DNA of 62,369 nt from CAZTGZ01 sp044339595 (GCA_044339595.1 JBIIVF010000002.1:1-62369), one strand, 5' to 3'; counted from the first letter of the stretch, positions 53,285-61,940 are shown. Made by a program: numbers and translations. Notes: generated by a model from the letters alone, not told the origin.

Positions 53285-53818
53285 ATGAAGAATGTTATTA
53301 AAATAGTACTGGGTATTGTAATCATTGTTTTGATCTATCTGGTGTATGATTCAATTGCCGGTCCAATGAAGGAAATGGCAGAAGTACAAAAGCGTGAAGC
53401 TGCGGTCATTGCTCAACTTGAGAAGGTTAGAGATGCTGAATTGGCCTTTAAAGATTTGAAAGGATCTTTTTCAAAAGACTGGGACGAACTGATCGAACTG
53501 ATGAAAAATGGTAAGTTCAAAGTTTTGATAAAAGAAGGAGACGAGGATGATTCAACTTCAGTTGTTAAAATGGATTCCATTTTTGTAAGCATCAAAGATT
53601 CGCTTTTCAAAAATTTTAATCTCGATTCATTGCCATTTGTTCCTTATGGCGAAGGGGCTCAATTTACGCTGGATGCCGGAACTATTACTGAACGTAACGT
53701 AACAGTCCAGGTTTTTGAAGCGAAAGACCCAAAACCTTATAGCAAGAAGAGACAAGAGGAGAGTAATCCGCTCAGAGTAGGTTCTATGTTTGAAGGAACT
53801 TATTCAGGAAACTGGTAG
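53285..53818 (+). CDS. Single-pass membrane hypothetical protein
   Basis: This 177-residue protein has one N-terminal membrane helix (about 4-24) and then an amphipathic helix with charged residues (AEVQKREAAVIAQLEKVRD), followed by a small beta-rich domain. The build is like a pseudopilin or a bitopic scaffold protein. Function is unknown. It precedes the DUF3822 gene by 14 bases and is probably cotranscribed with it and rsmD. Confidence 0.65.
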   Translation: MKNVIKIVLGIVIIVLIYLVYDSIAGPMKEMAEVQKREAAVIAQLEKVRDAELAFKDLKGSFSKDWDELIELMKNGKFKVLIKEGDEDDSTSVVKMDSIFVSIKDSLFKNFNLDSLPFVPYGEGAQFTLDAGTITERNVTVQVFEAKDPKPYSKKRQEESNPLRVGSMFEGTYSGNW

Positions 53819-53832
53819 TAGCCACCGGTGAT

Positions 53833-54639
53833 TTGGAAAATACTAAATCCATAAATCACGCCATTTCTCACCGGATTTTTCTGGTCTTACATGCCAATCG
53901 ACTTTCATGCTTGATTACCGATAAGCATAAAATTCCCATTTTTTTCGAAACATTTGTTGAAATTACCTCTGAAAAGATGGATAATTTAATGCAGACAAGG
54001 GCCTATTTTCGTGAAATTTACAGCTCGAGCCGTTTGATTTTAGATCTACCCAAGTATGCGCTTTATCCTGCTGAAAGTTATTTGAATGAGGAGGAATCTG
54101 CGTTGCTTTTCAAGATAAATCACAGGAATACCGTTTCAGAACAATTAATAGAACTAGAAGAAGATACCCGTGTTAAAGCCATCTGCGCCGTTGATGCGAA
54201 CATTTATCAATCTTTAAGTCATGTATATCCGGGATTAAGAATCTATCACCATCTCCATTATTTGATGTCGGATACACATTGGGTGCATGCGAAAGGAGAA
54301 AATATGGCCATTTATCTCAAAGGACAGGATCTTACCATTTTGGTGAAAAGAAATCAGTCTTTGTTGATGACCAATACCTATCAAGCTGAAAATGAGGATG
54401 AAATCAGGTATTTCACCATGTTGGCCGCTGAACAAACCGGCATAGATGCATTGCAGGGCAAGCTATTTATCTGGCCTTCCGATTTTGATCCTATGGTGAA
54501 TGAGTGGTTTAAACCATATTTTGAAGATATTGAACGGTTAGAACCTGAACCGACCTACTTCCAATGGCTTTCAGAAGAAGAGCAAGTACTTTTTAAAAAT
54601 GAGTCCATCCTGCACCTTGCTTTGTCATGCGAATCATAG
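53833..54639 (+). CDS. DUF3822 family protein
   Basis: This 268-residue protein fits the Bacteroidota DUF3822 family, whose members resemble the ASKHA/PilM-like fold, often found next to rsmD and coaD as here. It starts at a TTG; no ATG with good context is available at the N terminus. It has strands such as YLKGQDLTILVKRNQSLLMTNTY typical of the family, and no signal peptide. Role unknown. It overlaps rsmD by 13 bases. Confidence 0.75.
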   Translation: MENTKSINHAISHRIFLVLHANRLSCLITDKHKIPIFFETFVEITSEKMDNLMQTRAYFREIYSSSRLILDLPKYALYPAESYLNEEESALLFKINHRNTVSEQLIELEEDTRVKAICAVDANIYQSLSHVYPGLRIYHHLHYLMSDTHWVHAKGENMAIYLKGQDLTILVKRNQSLLMTNTYQAENEDEIRYFTMLAAEQTGIDALQGKLFIWPSDFDPMVNEWFKPYFEDIERLEPEPTYFQWLSEEEQVLFKNESILHLALSCES

Positions 54640-55184
54640 GAGGAAAATACAAAGGTCTGGCCATAAGGCCACCGGCTTGGTTCAAAGCCAGACCCACAAC
54701 GGATCGGGCACGGGAAGCACTGTTCAATATTCTTGCCCATTCAACCGGTATTGAAGACAAAAAAGTCCTCGATTTATTTTCAGGATCGGGTGCGGTGTCG
54801 ATAGAATTTCTTTCACGCGGTGCAGAATCTGTAAGCAGTGTTGAGAAAGACGCTAAAAGTGCTGATTTTATACAAGGGCTTTTGAAACAGTATGGAAACC
54901 CCTCGTGCCGTGTTTATGAGTCAGATGCTTTAAAATTTGTGTTAGAAACCCCTGAAAGATTTGATATCATATTTGCAGATCCACCTTATCATTGGGCCGG
55001 GTACCATCAATTGGTGGAAGAAATCATGAAGAATGAGTTGTTGAATCCGGGAGGTTGGTTGATTGTAGAACATATGTTGGGTTTTCATCTTCATCACGAA
55101 ACCTGGGTTGAACTCAGGGTTTACGGTCAATCCGTATTTAGTTTCTTCCGACCTTTAACGGGATCGCTTGAAGTGGATTCATAA
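54627..55184 (+). CDS. rsmD: 16S rRNA (guanine966-N2)-methyltransferase
   Basis: This enzyme methylates G966 of 16S rRNA. Its 185 residues match RsmD: MRIIGGKYKGLAIRPP, RPTTDRAREALFNIL, VLDLFSGSGAVSIEFLSRGA (SAM site) and the FADPPYHW catalytic motif. It overlaps the DUF3822 gene by 13 bases and precedes coaD, the same order as in many bacteria. Confidence 0.95.
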   Translation: MRIIGGKYKGLAIRPPAWFKARPTTDRAREALFNILAHSTGIEDKKVLDLFSGSGAVSIEFLSRGAESVSSVEKDAKSADFIQGLLKQYGNPSCRVYESDALKFVLETPERFDIIFADPPYHWAGYHQLVEEIMKNELLNPGGWLIVEHMLGFHLHHETWVELRVYGQSVFSFFRPLTGSLEVDS

Positions 55185-55192
55185 AAACGCAT

Positions 55193-55200
55193 TATATTTG
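55193..55200 (+). promoter_or_regulatory. -7 box 5 nt before coaD
   Basis: TATATTTG is an exact match, 5 bases before the coaD ATG and just after the rsmD stop. Confidence 0.6.
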
Positions 55201-55205
55201 ATTCT

Positions 55206-55679
55206 ATGTCGAAAATAGCACTATTCCCCGGGACCTTTGATCCATTTACCAACGGACATGCAGAGGTTGTGGCTAAGGGCCTGAATTTATTTGACCGAAT
55301 TTATATTGCCATCGGAATCAATGCTTCAAAAAAAGAAATGTTTAGCCTTCAACAACGCATAGAATGGATACAGGCAGTGTATAAAAATATCGAGCAAGTG
55401 AAGGTCATCAGCTACAGCGGACTTACCCTTCAAATTTGTGAAGAAGTGGGTGCTAAATTCATTTTGCGTGGATTAAGAACCGTCAGCGATTTTGAATATG
55501 AGAGGCAGATTGCTTTGGTGAATGAGAGTTTGAATCCTCATTTACAAAGTATATTCGTGATGAGTGGACAAGAACATAGCATCATCAGTTCAACCATCAT
55601 CCGAGATTTAATCCGACATGGAGGTGAGTTTAGACAATATTTGCCTGTTGAAGTAGCAATTCCCGCAAAACCTGTCTGA
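55206..55679 (+). CDS. coaD: Phosphopantetheine adenylyltransferase
   Basis: This enzyme makes dephospho-CoA from 4'-phosphopantetheine and ATP. Its 157 residues contain the nucleotidyltransferase motif FPGTFDPFTNGHAEV (TNGH), RGLRTVSDFEYE, and the ISSTIIRD motif that binds ATP. Length is normal. Its 3' end overlaps the convergent NUDIX gene by 50 bases. It has its own -7 box next to the start codon. Confidence 0.96.
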   Translation: MSKIALFPGTFDPFTNGHAEVVAKGLNLFDRIYIAIGINASKKEMFSLQQRIEWIQAVYKNIEQVKVISYSGLTLQICEEVGAKFILRGLRTVSDFEYERQIALVNESLNPHLQSIFVMSGQEHSIISSTIIRDLIRHGGEFRQYLPVEVAIPAKPV

Positions 55680-56253
55680 TGGCAGGGTAGGTATGCAGGC
55701 TCTCAGCATTGTCTTTATTCAACTTTAACCATTTTATTTCGACAATATCTTCTTCGATCTGTGGCTTAGCCAATTCCCATTCTGCGCAGGTCATCCGAAA
55801 CCAGATAGATTTTTTAATCGCCCATTTTCCGCGGTAGTTGTATAAATGATAGGTAGGGGAGAGAGAGTGGGTAATTCTCAGGCCAAACACATTGCATTCT
55901 TCTTCTACCTCTCGAATGGCACAAGATTCTATGGTTTCACCTTTTTGCCATTTTCCTTTTGGAAGGTCCCAAAATCCAAGACGATTGATCAGCAATAAAT
56001 CGCCGTTTGGATTAAAAACAGCCCCTCCACCGGCTCTGATCTCGCGGAAAAGCAAATGAAATTTATCAATCATTTTTTCTTCATTTCCTCGAATCCAGAT
56101 GCTACGAGGTTTGCGACGCAGGTTTTCCAGATTGGCCACCAACTGTTCGAGCATTCTCTTAGAAGGCTTATTCAAAACGACATCAAAATCATTCATATCG
56201 AGTGACTCATTGCTCACAACAATGGTGTGCTCTCGCTGGAAAATTTTATACAT
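55630..56253 (-). CDS. NUDIX hydrolase
   Basis: This 207-residue protein has an N-terminal domain of about 65 residues of unknown fold, then a Nudix domain: GAVFNPNGDLLLINR, and the Nudix box in KWQKGETIESCAIREVEEECNVFG (GX5EX7REVXEE). All metal-binding Glu are present. The substrate is probably a nucleoside diphosphate derivative, but cannot be named. It is convergent with coaD and divergent from pyrE; its ATG lies inside the pyrE -7 box. Confidence 0.88.
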   Translation of the reverse strand: MYKIFQREHTIVVSNESLDMNDFDVVLNKPSKRMLEQLVANLENLRRKPRSIWIRGNEEKMIDKFHLLFREIRAGGGAVFNPNGDLLLINRLGFWDLPKGKWQKGETIESCAIREVEEECNVFGLRITHSLSPTYHLYNYRGKWAIKKSIWFRMTCAEWELAKPQIEEDIVEIKWLKLNKDNAESLHTYPAIRQVLRELLLQQANIV

Positions 56254-56256
56254 TTG
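56249..56256 (+). promoter_or_regulatory. Predicted -7 box for pyrE
   Basis: TACATTTG is an exact match 14 bases upstream of the pyrE ATG. The same bases contain the minus-strand start codon of the NUDIX gene, so the two promoters must overlap. Confidence 0.5.
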
Positions 56257-56270
56257 CCTGATAAATTATT

Positions 56271-56918
56271 ATGCAGAATACAAGTTCCAAAGTAGCACAA
56301 TATTTACTGGAAATAAAAGCAGTAAAATTACAACCCGAAGAACCTTTTACCTGGTCGTCGGGATGGTTGTCTCCCATTTATTGTGATAACCGCATTTCTC
56401 TTTCTTATCCTGTGGTTCGTACTTTTTTTAAAGATGCTTTTGCATTGGCCGTTCGCACCCGGTTTCCGGAGGCAACTGCGTTGGTAGGGGTAGCAACGGC
56501 CGGTATTGCGCTGGGTGCTTTGGTTGCTGAGGAAATGGGATTGCCCTATGCTTATTGCCGTCCAAAGCCGAAGGAGCACGGAATGCGCAATCAATTGGAA
56601 GGCCGTTTGGATGAAAATGCCAAAGTAGTGGTGGTAGAAGATCTGATCTCAACGGGTGGAAGTTCTTTGAAAGTGGTTGAGTTTCTCAGAAGCGAGGGAT
56701 ATGAAGTGATAGGATTGGGCGCCTTGTTTACTTATGGCTTCAAGGAATCAGAGATATTATTCCGTGAAGCAGATTGCGACTTCTTTACCTTGAGCAATTA
56801 TCATGAACTCATTCAACAAGCCTTAAAATCGGGTTATATCAATGAATCATCCTTGCCCGAACTGGAAGCCTGGAGAAAAGATCCGGGCAATTGGAATAGG
56901 GAAGGGTTTGGTTTTTAA
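56271..56918 (+). CDS. pyrE: Orotate phosphoribosyltransferase
   Basis: This enzyme joins orotate and PRPP to form OMP in pyrimidine synthesis. Its 215 residues have the PRPP-binding motif VVVVEDLISTGGSSLKVVE, the lysine-rich flexible loop in YCRPKPKEHG, and the substrate strand FTWSSGWLSPIYCDNR. A short C-terminal extension (about residues 190-215) contains YHELIQQALKSGYI, common in Bacteroidota. A terminator lies about 265 bases downstream. Confidence 0.95.
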   Translation: MQNTSSKVAQYLLEIKAVKLQPEEPFTWSSGWLSPIYCDNRISLSYPVVRTFFKDAFALAVRTRFPEATALVGVATAGIALGALVAEEMGLPYAYCRPKPKEHGMRNQLEGRLDENAKVVVVEDLISTGGSSLKVVEFLRSEGYEVIGLGALFTYGFKESEILFREADCDFFTLSNYHELIQQALKSGYINESSLPELEAWRKDPGNWNREGFGF

Positions 56919-56921
56919 AAT

Positions 56922-57180
56922 TAGAAGTTAGAAATTAGAAGGTACTAGGGATTAGGCACTAGGTAATAGGGTTGAGGGTCTAGGAGTAAAAGAAAAAAGG
57001 TAGAAGAGCGTTGGTTTTGGCCTGCTCGGTAATAGGGGGAGGTGCCTTGAAAATTCCTCTATTATTCGGATGCTGGATGAAGTGGCGACAAAGAGAAGTA
57101 ACGAATACATCCATGAATTGATTAAGAATAGGTTTTGAGAAGCAGTAAGGCAGTAATAATTTTAAGTGCTCTTGGTTACT
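56922..57180. other. Gene-poor spacer with TAGG-rich tract
   Basis: This spacer between pyrE and the terminator has no complete gene. Its first 70 bases are a low-complexity series of TTAGAA and ACTAGG/TTAGGC words, similar in style to the tract after 17475. A 22-codon frame (57070-57138, contains LDEVATKRSNEYIHELIK) has the look of a ribbon-helix-helix fragment but is too short to call. Confidence 0.4.
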
Positions 57181-57184
57181 AACA

Positions 57185-57216
57185 AAAAAGCCCCATCTTT
57201 TCAGACAGGGCTTTTT
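57185..57216. terminator. Bidirectional terminator between pyrE and ahcY
   Basis: A 9-bp perfect stem with arms AAAAAGCCC and GGGCTTTTT and a 14-base loop is flanked by A and T runs, so it can terminate ahcY from the minus strand and read-through from pyrE. Confidence 0.85.
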
Positions 57217-57236
57217 AATATCAATGAATAAATCTA

Positions 57237-58547
57237 TTAATAACGGTAAGCTTCAGATTTATACGGTCCTTCTACCGGCACTCCGATATACTTGGCTTGA
57301 TCAGTAGAAAGGGTTTCCAATTCTACTCCGATTTTAGCAAGGTGAAGACTGGCTACCATTTCATCTAAATACTTCGGTAAGGTATAAACCTCATGGTTAT
57401 ACTTGAAATGGTTGTTCCATAATTCCATTTGAGCCAAGGTTTGATTGGTAAATGAGGTGCTCATTACAAAACTTGGGTGACCGGTGGCACATCCCAAATT
57501 TACCAAACGACCTTCTGCTAAAAGGATAATTTCTTTACCATTTACATTATAAACATCCACCTGTGGTTTAACTTCATAGTGATTTTCTCCGTAATTGGCT
57601 TTTAACCAGGCTACGTCAATTTCATTGTCAAAGTGGCCAATGTTACAAACGATGGTTTTATCTTTCATCAATTTGAAATGCTCAGCAGTAATGATATCTC
57701 TGTTTCCGGTTGCGGTGATTACGATATCACTCATTGGAATGGCATTGGCCATGGTGCGCACCTCAAATCCATCCATAGCAGCTTGTAATGCGCAAATTGG
57801 ATCGATTTCGGTAACGATTACACGTGCACCTGCACCGCGCAATGATTGGGCAGTTCCTTTACCAACATCTCCGTATCCGGCAACAACGGCCACTTTACCT
57901 GCCATCATAATATCGGTGGCACGTCTGATCGCATCAACTGCACTTTCACGACAGCCATATTTGTTGTCAAATTTTGATTTGGTTACGGAGTCATTTACGT
58001 TAATGGCCGGCATTGGCAGGGTTCCTGCTTTTTGACGATCATACAAACGCAATACACCGGTAGTGGTTTCTTCAGAAATTCCGCGAATACCTGCCGCCAA
58101 CTCAGGGTGTTTGTCGAGTACCACGTTGGTTAAATCTCCACCATCATCCAAAATCATATTCAATGGTTGACCATCACTGAAGGCATACAATGTTTGCTCA
58201 ATGCACCATTCGTATTCTTCTTCGGTCATGCCTTTCCAGGCATAAACAGGGGTTCCAACGGCAGCAATAGCTGCAGCTGCTTGATCCTGCGTTGAAAAAA
58301 TGTTACATGAAGACCAGGATACTTCTGCACCCAAGGCCTGCAATGTTTCAATCAATACGGCTGTTTGGATGGTCATATGTAGGCATCCGGCTACACGCGC
58401 ACCGGCAAGTGGTTTGCTTGCGCCATACTGCTCGCGCAGTGCCATTAGACCCGGCATTTCTGCTTCTGCCAATTTGATTTCTTTTCTTCCCCAGTCAGCT
58501 AGGGAAATGTCTTTTACTTGATAAGAGAGTTGTGTTTGCACAGACAT
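57237..58547 (-). CDS. ahcY: Adenosylhomocysteinase
   Basis: This enzyme splits S-adenosylhomocysteine into adenosine and homocysteine. Its 436 residues have the family's substrate domain (GCLHMTIQTAVLIETL), the NAD-binding loop VVAGYGDVGKGTAQSLRGAG, and the C-terminal LAEGRLVNLGCATGHPSFVMS and YKSEAYRY end that contributes to the neighbouring subunit. All motifs are intact. Its promoter is divergent from the bacilliredoxin promoter and its terminator is the hairpin at 57185-57216. Confidence 0.97.
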   Translation of the reverse strand: MSVQTQLSYQVKDISLADWGRKEIKLAEAEMPGLMALREQYGASKPLAGARVAGCLHMTIQTAVLIETLQALGAEVSWSSCNIFSTQDQAAAAIAAVGTPVYAWKGMTEEEYEWCIEQTLYAFSDGQPLNMILDDGGDLTNVVLDKHPELAAGIRGISEETTTGVLRLYDRQKAGTLPMPAINVNDSVTKSKFDNKYGCRESAVDAIRRATDIMMAGKVAVVAGYGDVGKGTAQSLRGAGARVIVTEIDPICALQAAMDGFEVRTMANAIPMSDIVITATGNRDIITAEHFKLMKDKTIVCNIGHFDNEIDVAWLKANYGENHYEVKPQVDVYNVNGKEIILLAEGRLVNLGCATGHPSFVMSTSFTNQTLAQMELWNNHFKYNHEVYTLPKYLDEMVASLHLAKIGVELETLSTDQAKYIGVPVEGPYKSEAYRY

Positions 58548-58567
58548 AAGTTTAAATTAATTTTTTT

Positions 58568-58575
58568 CAAAGGTA
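58568..58575 (-). promoter_or_regulatory. Predicted -7 box for ahcY
   Basis: The minus strand reads TACCTTTG, an exact match 20 bases upstream of the ahcY ATG. It is divergent from the box at 58642-58649. Confidence 0.6.
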
Positions 58576-58641
58576 ATATATTTCACGATCACATTAAGAA
58601 CAGTTCTGTCGTATAATTGTTATATCAGAAAGTAAATATTT

Positions 58642-58649
58642 TATCTTTG
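58642..58649 (+). promoter_or_regulatory. Predicted -7 box for bacilliredoxin gene
   Basis: TATCTTTG is an exact match 20 bases before the ATG. A TTG (58617-58619) stands 22 bases upstream as a possible -33 element. Confidence 0.6.
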
Positions 58650-58669
58650 ACACGAAATAAATAGAAAGC

Positions 58670-59086
58670 ATGCCCTATCCAGAAATGTTAGTAGCTCCTA
58701 TGAGAGCCGAATTAAGCCAAAATGGCTTTAAAGAATTGAAAGACGCAGAAAGCGTAACCACTGTCCTCGATAAAGGGGAAGGAACGCAATTGCTCGTAGT
58801 AAACTCTGTTTGCGGCTGCGCTGCCGGAAGTGCAAGACCAGGGGTGCTAAAATCGCTCGATGGAAATAAGAAGCCAGCAGAATTACTGACCGTTTTTGCG
58901 GGTCAGGATGCGGAGGCTACTGCCATGGCAAGAGAATTCTTATTGCCTTATCCGCCATCTTCGCCGTCTATTGCTCTATTTAAAAATGGAGAATTGGTCC
59001 ATTTCATTGAGCGCCATCATATTGAAGGTCGTTCTGCAGATATGATTGCTGCCAGCTTGAAGGCGGCGTATGAAGAATATTGCTAA
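58670..59086 (+). CDS. BrxA/BrxB family bacilliredoxin
   Basis: This 138-residue thioredoxin-fold protein of the YphP/YqiW (DUF1094) family has the bacilliredoxin active site CGC (Cys48 and Cys50) in VNSVCGCAAG. Homologues in Firmicutes remove bacillithiol from proteins; some Bacteroidota also make bacillithiol. The rest of the fold (FLLPYPPSSPSIALFKNGELVHFIERHHIEGRSA) is normal. It is monocistronic, with its own terminator. Confidence 0.93.
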   Translation: MPYPEMLVAPMRAELSQNGFKELKDAESVTTVLDKGEGTQLLVVNSVCGCAAGSARPGVLKSLDGNKKPAELLTVFAGQDAEATAMAREFLLPYPPSSPSIALFKNGELVHFIERHHIEGRSADMIAASLKAAYEEYC

Positions 59087-59111
59087 AAGAACCTAATTAC
59101 TACTCATATTC

Positions 59112-59148
59112 AAAACGGGTTTCCTGATAAAAGGTGACCCGTTTTTTT
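59112..59148 (+). terminator. Terminator after bacilliredoxin gene
   Basis: A 9-bp stem with arms AAAACGGGT and ACCCGTTTT, and a nested CCT/AGG pair in the loop, is followed by more T residues. Confidence 0.85.
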
Positions 59149-59370
59149 TGGATAGGCTGCACTTCTCTGAGGTAATGCCATTCTCTCATCGCTAAACTAT
59201 AAGTTTATTTTAAGTCGCATATCAAGCAGATTGTCTGATGGTTATTTGTGCTAAATCCTATTGACCCTCATCATAAGTTCTGCCTTGAGCCATCATTCAA
59301 GAATATTTATCGTTGATAGAGTGTCCAATGCCTCATTTGGGTTAAATCCTGTCTCGAAAAATATGATCAA
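59149..59370. other. Spacer between terminators
   Basis: About 220 bases separate the bacilliredoxin and gldJ terminators. I see no supported gene or signal in it. Confidence 0.5.
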
Positions 59371-59402
59371 AAAAAAAGCCCCGGATTCCCGAGGCTTTTT
59401 TA
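59371..59402 (-). terminator. Terminator after gldJ
   Basis: A 7-bp GC-rich stem with one mismatch (arms GCCCCGG and CCGAGGC) is extended by A/T runs on both sides, and lies 18 bases after the gldJ stop. It can work in either direction. Confidence 0.8.
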
Positions 59403-59420
59403 AAATGCGCAAAGTGCAAA

Positions 59421-60860
59421 TTATTTCTTTCTCTTTTTGTCGTTGGGTGCGCCCACTCTGTGCATGGCACATCTGAATCCAATGGTAGAAGTGCTTTGTT
59501 CTTGATCTAAGAATCTTCTGGTTCCGGGTGAAAGCCAGTAAGCACGGTCATTCCAAGATCCGCCTTTATAAACTCGGGCCTGATTGTTCACCAGAGAAGT
59601 AACACCATATTCATACTGTTGGTCACCTTCATTGTAGAATTCTTCATCGATGAATCCCTTATTGTCAGATTTTTTGTAGTTTCTTCTGGCAGCATTTTCC
59701 TCTTCAGTTACCGGAATGTATTGAAGACGTCCCAAAGAATCCTTCACATCTACCACTCCATCGATATCAAGTTTCTTTTTGGTAAAAACGTTTCCTCTAA
59801 ATGAGTTGAAATCAGTCATGTCTTCATAGGAAAGCGGACGATAAACATCCATCACCCATTCACTCACATTTCCACTCATGTTATAAAGACCATGATCATT
59901 CGGCCAGTAAGCATAAACTTCACGAGTTATGAAGGCGGCATCATTCAGTTTACCTGAAATACCACCCTGATCACCTTTACCGCGCTTAAAGTTGGCCGTA
60001 ATCAATCCTCTGTCTTTTTCTTTACCATGGTTACGAACGGTTAAGCCACCCCAAGAGTAAATTTTCTTTTCATTGATGTTTTCGTAGGTAGATGACCCAA
60101 TGTTTGCTATGGCTGCAAATTCCCATTCTGCTTCAGTTGGAAGTCTGTAATCAGGCAAGAAGATACCATCTTCCATGCGAACATTTCTAGTGGCACCTTT
60201 GGTATTGATGTCTTTAATCAAGTGTTTGCCTGGATTTGAACTTTGATATTGACCATTCAAATAAGCACCGGTGTTGAAGTTCTCTTCATTCATCTGTGCA
60301 ATATCCGGCTTCAAAATTCCTTCGCGAATCAATATCATTTCATTCACACGGTCTGTTCTCCATGCGGCATAGGCCGTGGCTTGTAACCAATTAACACCCA
60401 CTACAGGATAATCTTTGTAGGCAGGGTGACGCAAATAATAGTCTACATAAGGTTCGTTGTAGGCAAGTTTATCTCTCCAGCACAATGTGTCAGGAAGGGC
60501 TTCTATATAAACTTCCGGAAAATCAACAAACACACGACCCAACCAATGCAAGTACTCCAAATAATGAAGGTTGCTGATTTCGGTGGCATCCATATAAAAA
60601 GAAGGAACGGTAACTCTTCTTTCAATGTTGTTGTGATCATATAAAACGTCTTGTTCAGAAGATCCCATGGTGAACGTTCCACCTTCTACCAGCACCAATC
60701 CGGGTCCGGTTTCTTGTCCGGCATAATCATAAGTCTCAAATCCACCCCATTTGGCGTCATTGTAATTCCAACCGGTTACGGCAGATTTTTCTTTCTTACA
60801 TCCTGTAGGCAGCAAGAAAGCGCCCATTAGTGCAAATACGGCTATAATCCTTTTCTTCAT
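59421..60860 (-). CDS. gldJ: Gliding motility lipoprotein GldJ
   Basis: This is GldJ, a lipoprotein of the SUMF1/formylglycine-generating-enzyme-like family needed for gliding and stability of GldK/T9SS parts in Flavobacterium. Its 479 residues start with a lipobox LLPTGC, and the SUMF1-type fold follows: LVLVEGGTFTMGSSEQD, FYMDATEISNLHYLEYLHWLGR, DYPVVGVNWLQATAYAAWR, YRLPTEAEWEFAA, NMSGNVSEWVMDVY and GGSWNDRAYWLSPGTRRF. The catalytic Cys pair of true formylglycine enzymes is not present. The start is ATG 60860; an in-frame TTG at 60866 would overlap a near-consensus -7 box (AACATTTG). It lies downstream of porP on the same strand. Confidence 0.94.
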   Translation of the reverse strand: MKKRIIAVFALMGAFLLPTGCKKEKSAVTGWNYNDAKWGGFETYDYAGQETGPGLVLVEGGTFTMGSSEQDVLYDHNNIERRVTVPSFYMDATEISNLHYLEYLHWLGRVFVDFPEVYIEALPDTLCWRDKLAYNEPYVDYYLRHPAYKDYPVVGVNWLQATAYAAWRTDRVNEMILIREGILKPDIAQMNEENFNTGAYLNGQYQSSNPGKHLIKDINTKGATRNVRMEDGIFLPDYRLPTEAEWEFAAIANIGSSTYENINEKKIYSWGGLTVRNHGKEKDRGLITANFKRGKGDQGGISGKLNDAAFITREVYAYWPNDHGLYNMSGNVSEWVMDVYRPLSYEDMTDFNSFRGNVFTKKKLDIDGVVDVKDSLGRLQYIPVTEEENAARRNYKKSDNKGFIDEEFYNEGDQQYEYGVTSLVNNQARVYKGGSWNDRAYWLSPGTRRFLDQEQSTSTIGFRCAMHRVGAPNDKKRKK

Positions 60861-60947
60861 ATTCAAATGTTGTTAATGGTATCGTGCATTTTTAAAAACG
60901 CATGCTACAACTTTTTATTTTGCAATTATAATGAAATAACAATGATA

Positions 60948-61940
60948 TTAAAAATCAGGACAGGTCAATGGCTTAAACCTCATTGGTCTCTGACGAGCAC
61001 ACCATTCAATGGCAGCACTCACTTCATGGGATCCCCTTGCTGCTGCACGGGCATCTGACACGGTTAAGTCGTAACTATATCCAAACTTAAATTTGTCTTT
61101 TCTAAATCCTATCAAAACCATCAAGGCATCACTGTTTTTGAATTCGCCCAAGGTCTGTCTGTACCATAAACCGGTTACCAGTGGACCACGATTCACGTAA
61201 AATCCACCATTAATCTGGGTGAATTTATTTTGCATCATAAACACCACGTTTGGAGAGATGGTAGCTTTAGGTTGTTTTCTTTTATCCAATGGAATAACCA
61301 CACCTGAGTGAACCGTATATCTTCTCGGAACAATCGCTTTTGGGTCACCATAAAAAGATTGATTGGGTTCAATTAAATTGTGAATGGCCACACCACCGTA
61401 GAACCTTTCAGTATAAGCAAGCAATCCCGTTCCAAAGTTGGCATAAGAAACCGTTTGTCCGACGTAAGGCTCACTCGTTGGATTCACAAAGCCTTTAGAA
61501 GGATCAATCTGATCTTCGAAGCGCAGTCTTTGCCAATCGATGCTTCTTTGTCCGAATTGAGCTTCCAATCCAAAACGCATGGTAAACTTACGTGTCACGC
61601 GCAATTGATATGAATATAAACCACTCAATGACGTAGAAGTAAGCAAACCTTCACCGGCAACATCACGCACGGCCAATAATCCGATGCCACCTCCGATTTT
61701 ATCGAAATGTTGATCGTATGAAAAGGCGGTTGTCACAAATGTCCCGGGTAAACTTGGCCATTGGTTCCTGTAATTGATCACCGCACGTCCACCTCCATCG
61801 CATTGACCTGTGCCCGCCATGGCCGGATTGGTATAAACCGGTGTGGCATAAAATTGGGTAAATTCAGGGTCTTGTGCGGTTGCATCTAACGTCAATAGCG
61901 ACAAGCCTAATCCCCAGTAAAAAAGTAATCCTCTCTTCAT
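60948..61940 (-). CDS. T9SS membrane protein PorP/SprF
   Basis: This 330-residue outer-membrane barrel is of the PorP/SprF family, associated with T9SS and adhesin secretion. It has a signal peptide (MKRGLLFYWGLGL to ATAQ), then the family start DPEFTQFYATPVYTNPAMAGTG, and barrel strands with GGIGLLAVRDVAGEG and a C-terminal FGYSYDLTVSDARAAARGSHEVSAAIEW. In this family SprF-type proteins pair with specific cargo. The start is ATG 61940; an in-frame TTG at 61946 is unlikely. It is 87 bases upstream of gldJ. Confidence 0.93.
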   Translation of the reverse strand: MKRGLLFYWGLGLSLLTLDATAQDPEFTQFYATPVYTNPAMAGTGQCDGGGRAVINYRNQWPSLPGTFVTTAFSYDQHFDKIGGGIGLLAVRDVAGEGLLTSTSLSGLYSYQLRVTRKFTMRFGLEAQFGQRSIDWQRLRFEDQIDPSKGFVNPTSEPYVGQTVSYANFGTGLLAYTERFYGGVAIHNLIEPNQSFYGDPKAIVPRRYTVHSGVVIPLDKRKQPKATISPNVVFMMQNKFTQINGGFYVNRGPLVTGLWYRQTLGEFKNSDALMVLIGFRKDKFKFGYSYDLTVSDARAAARGSHEVSAAIEWCARQRPMRFKPLTCPDF

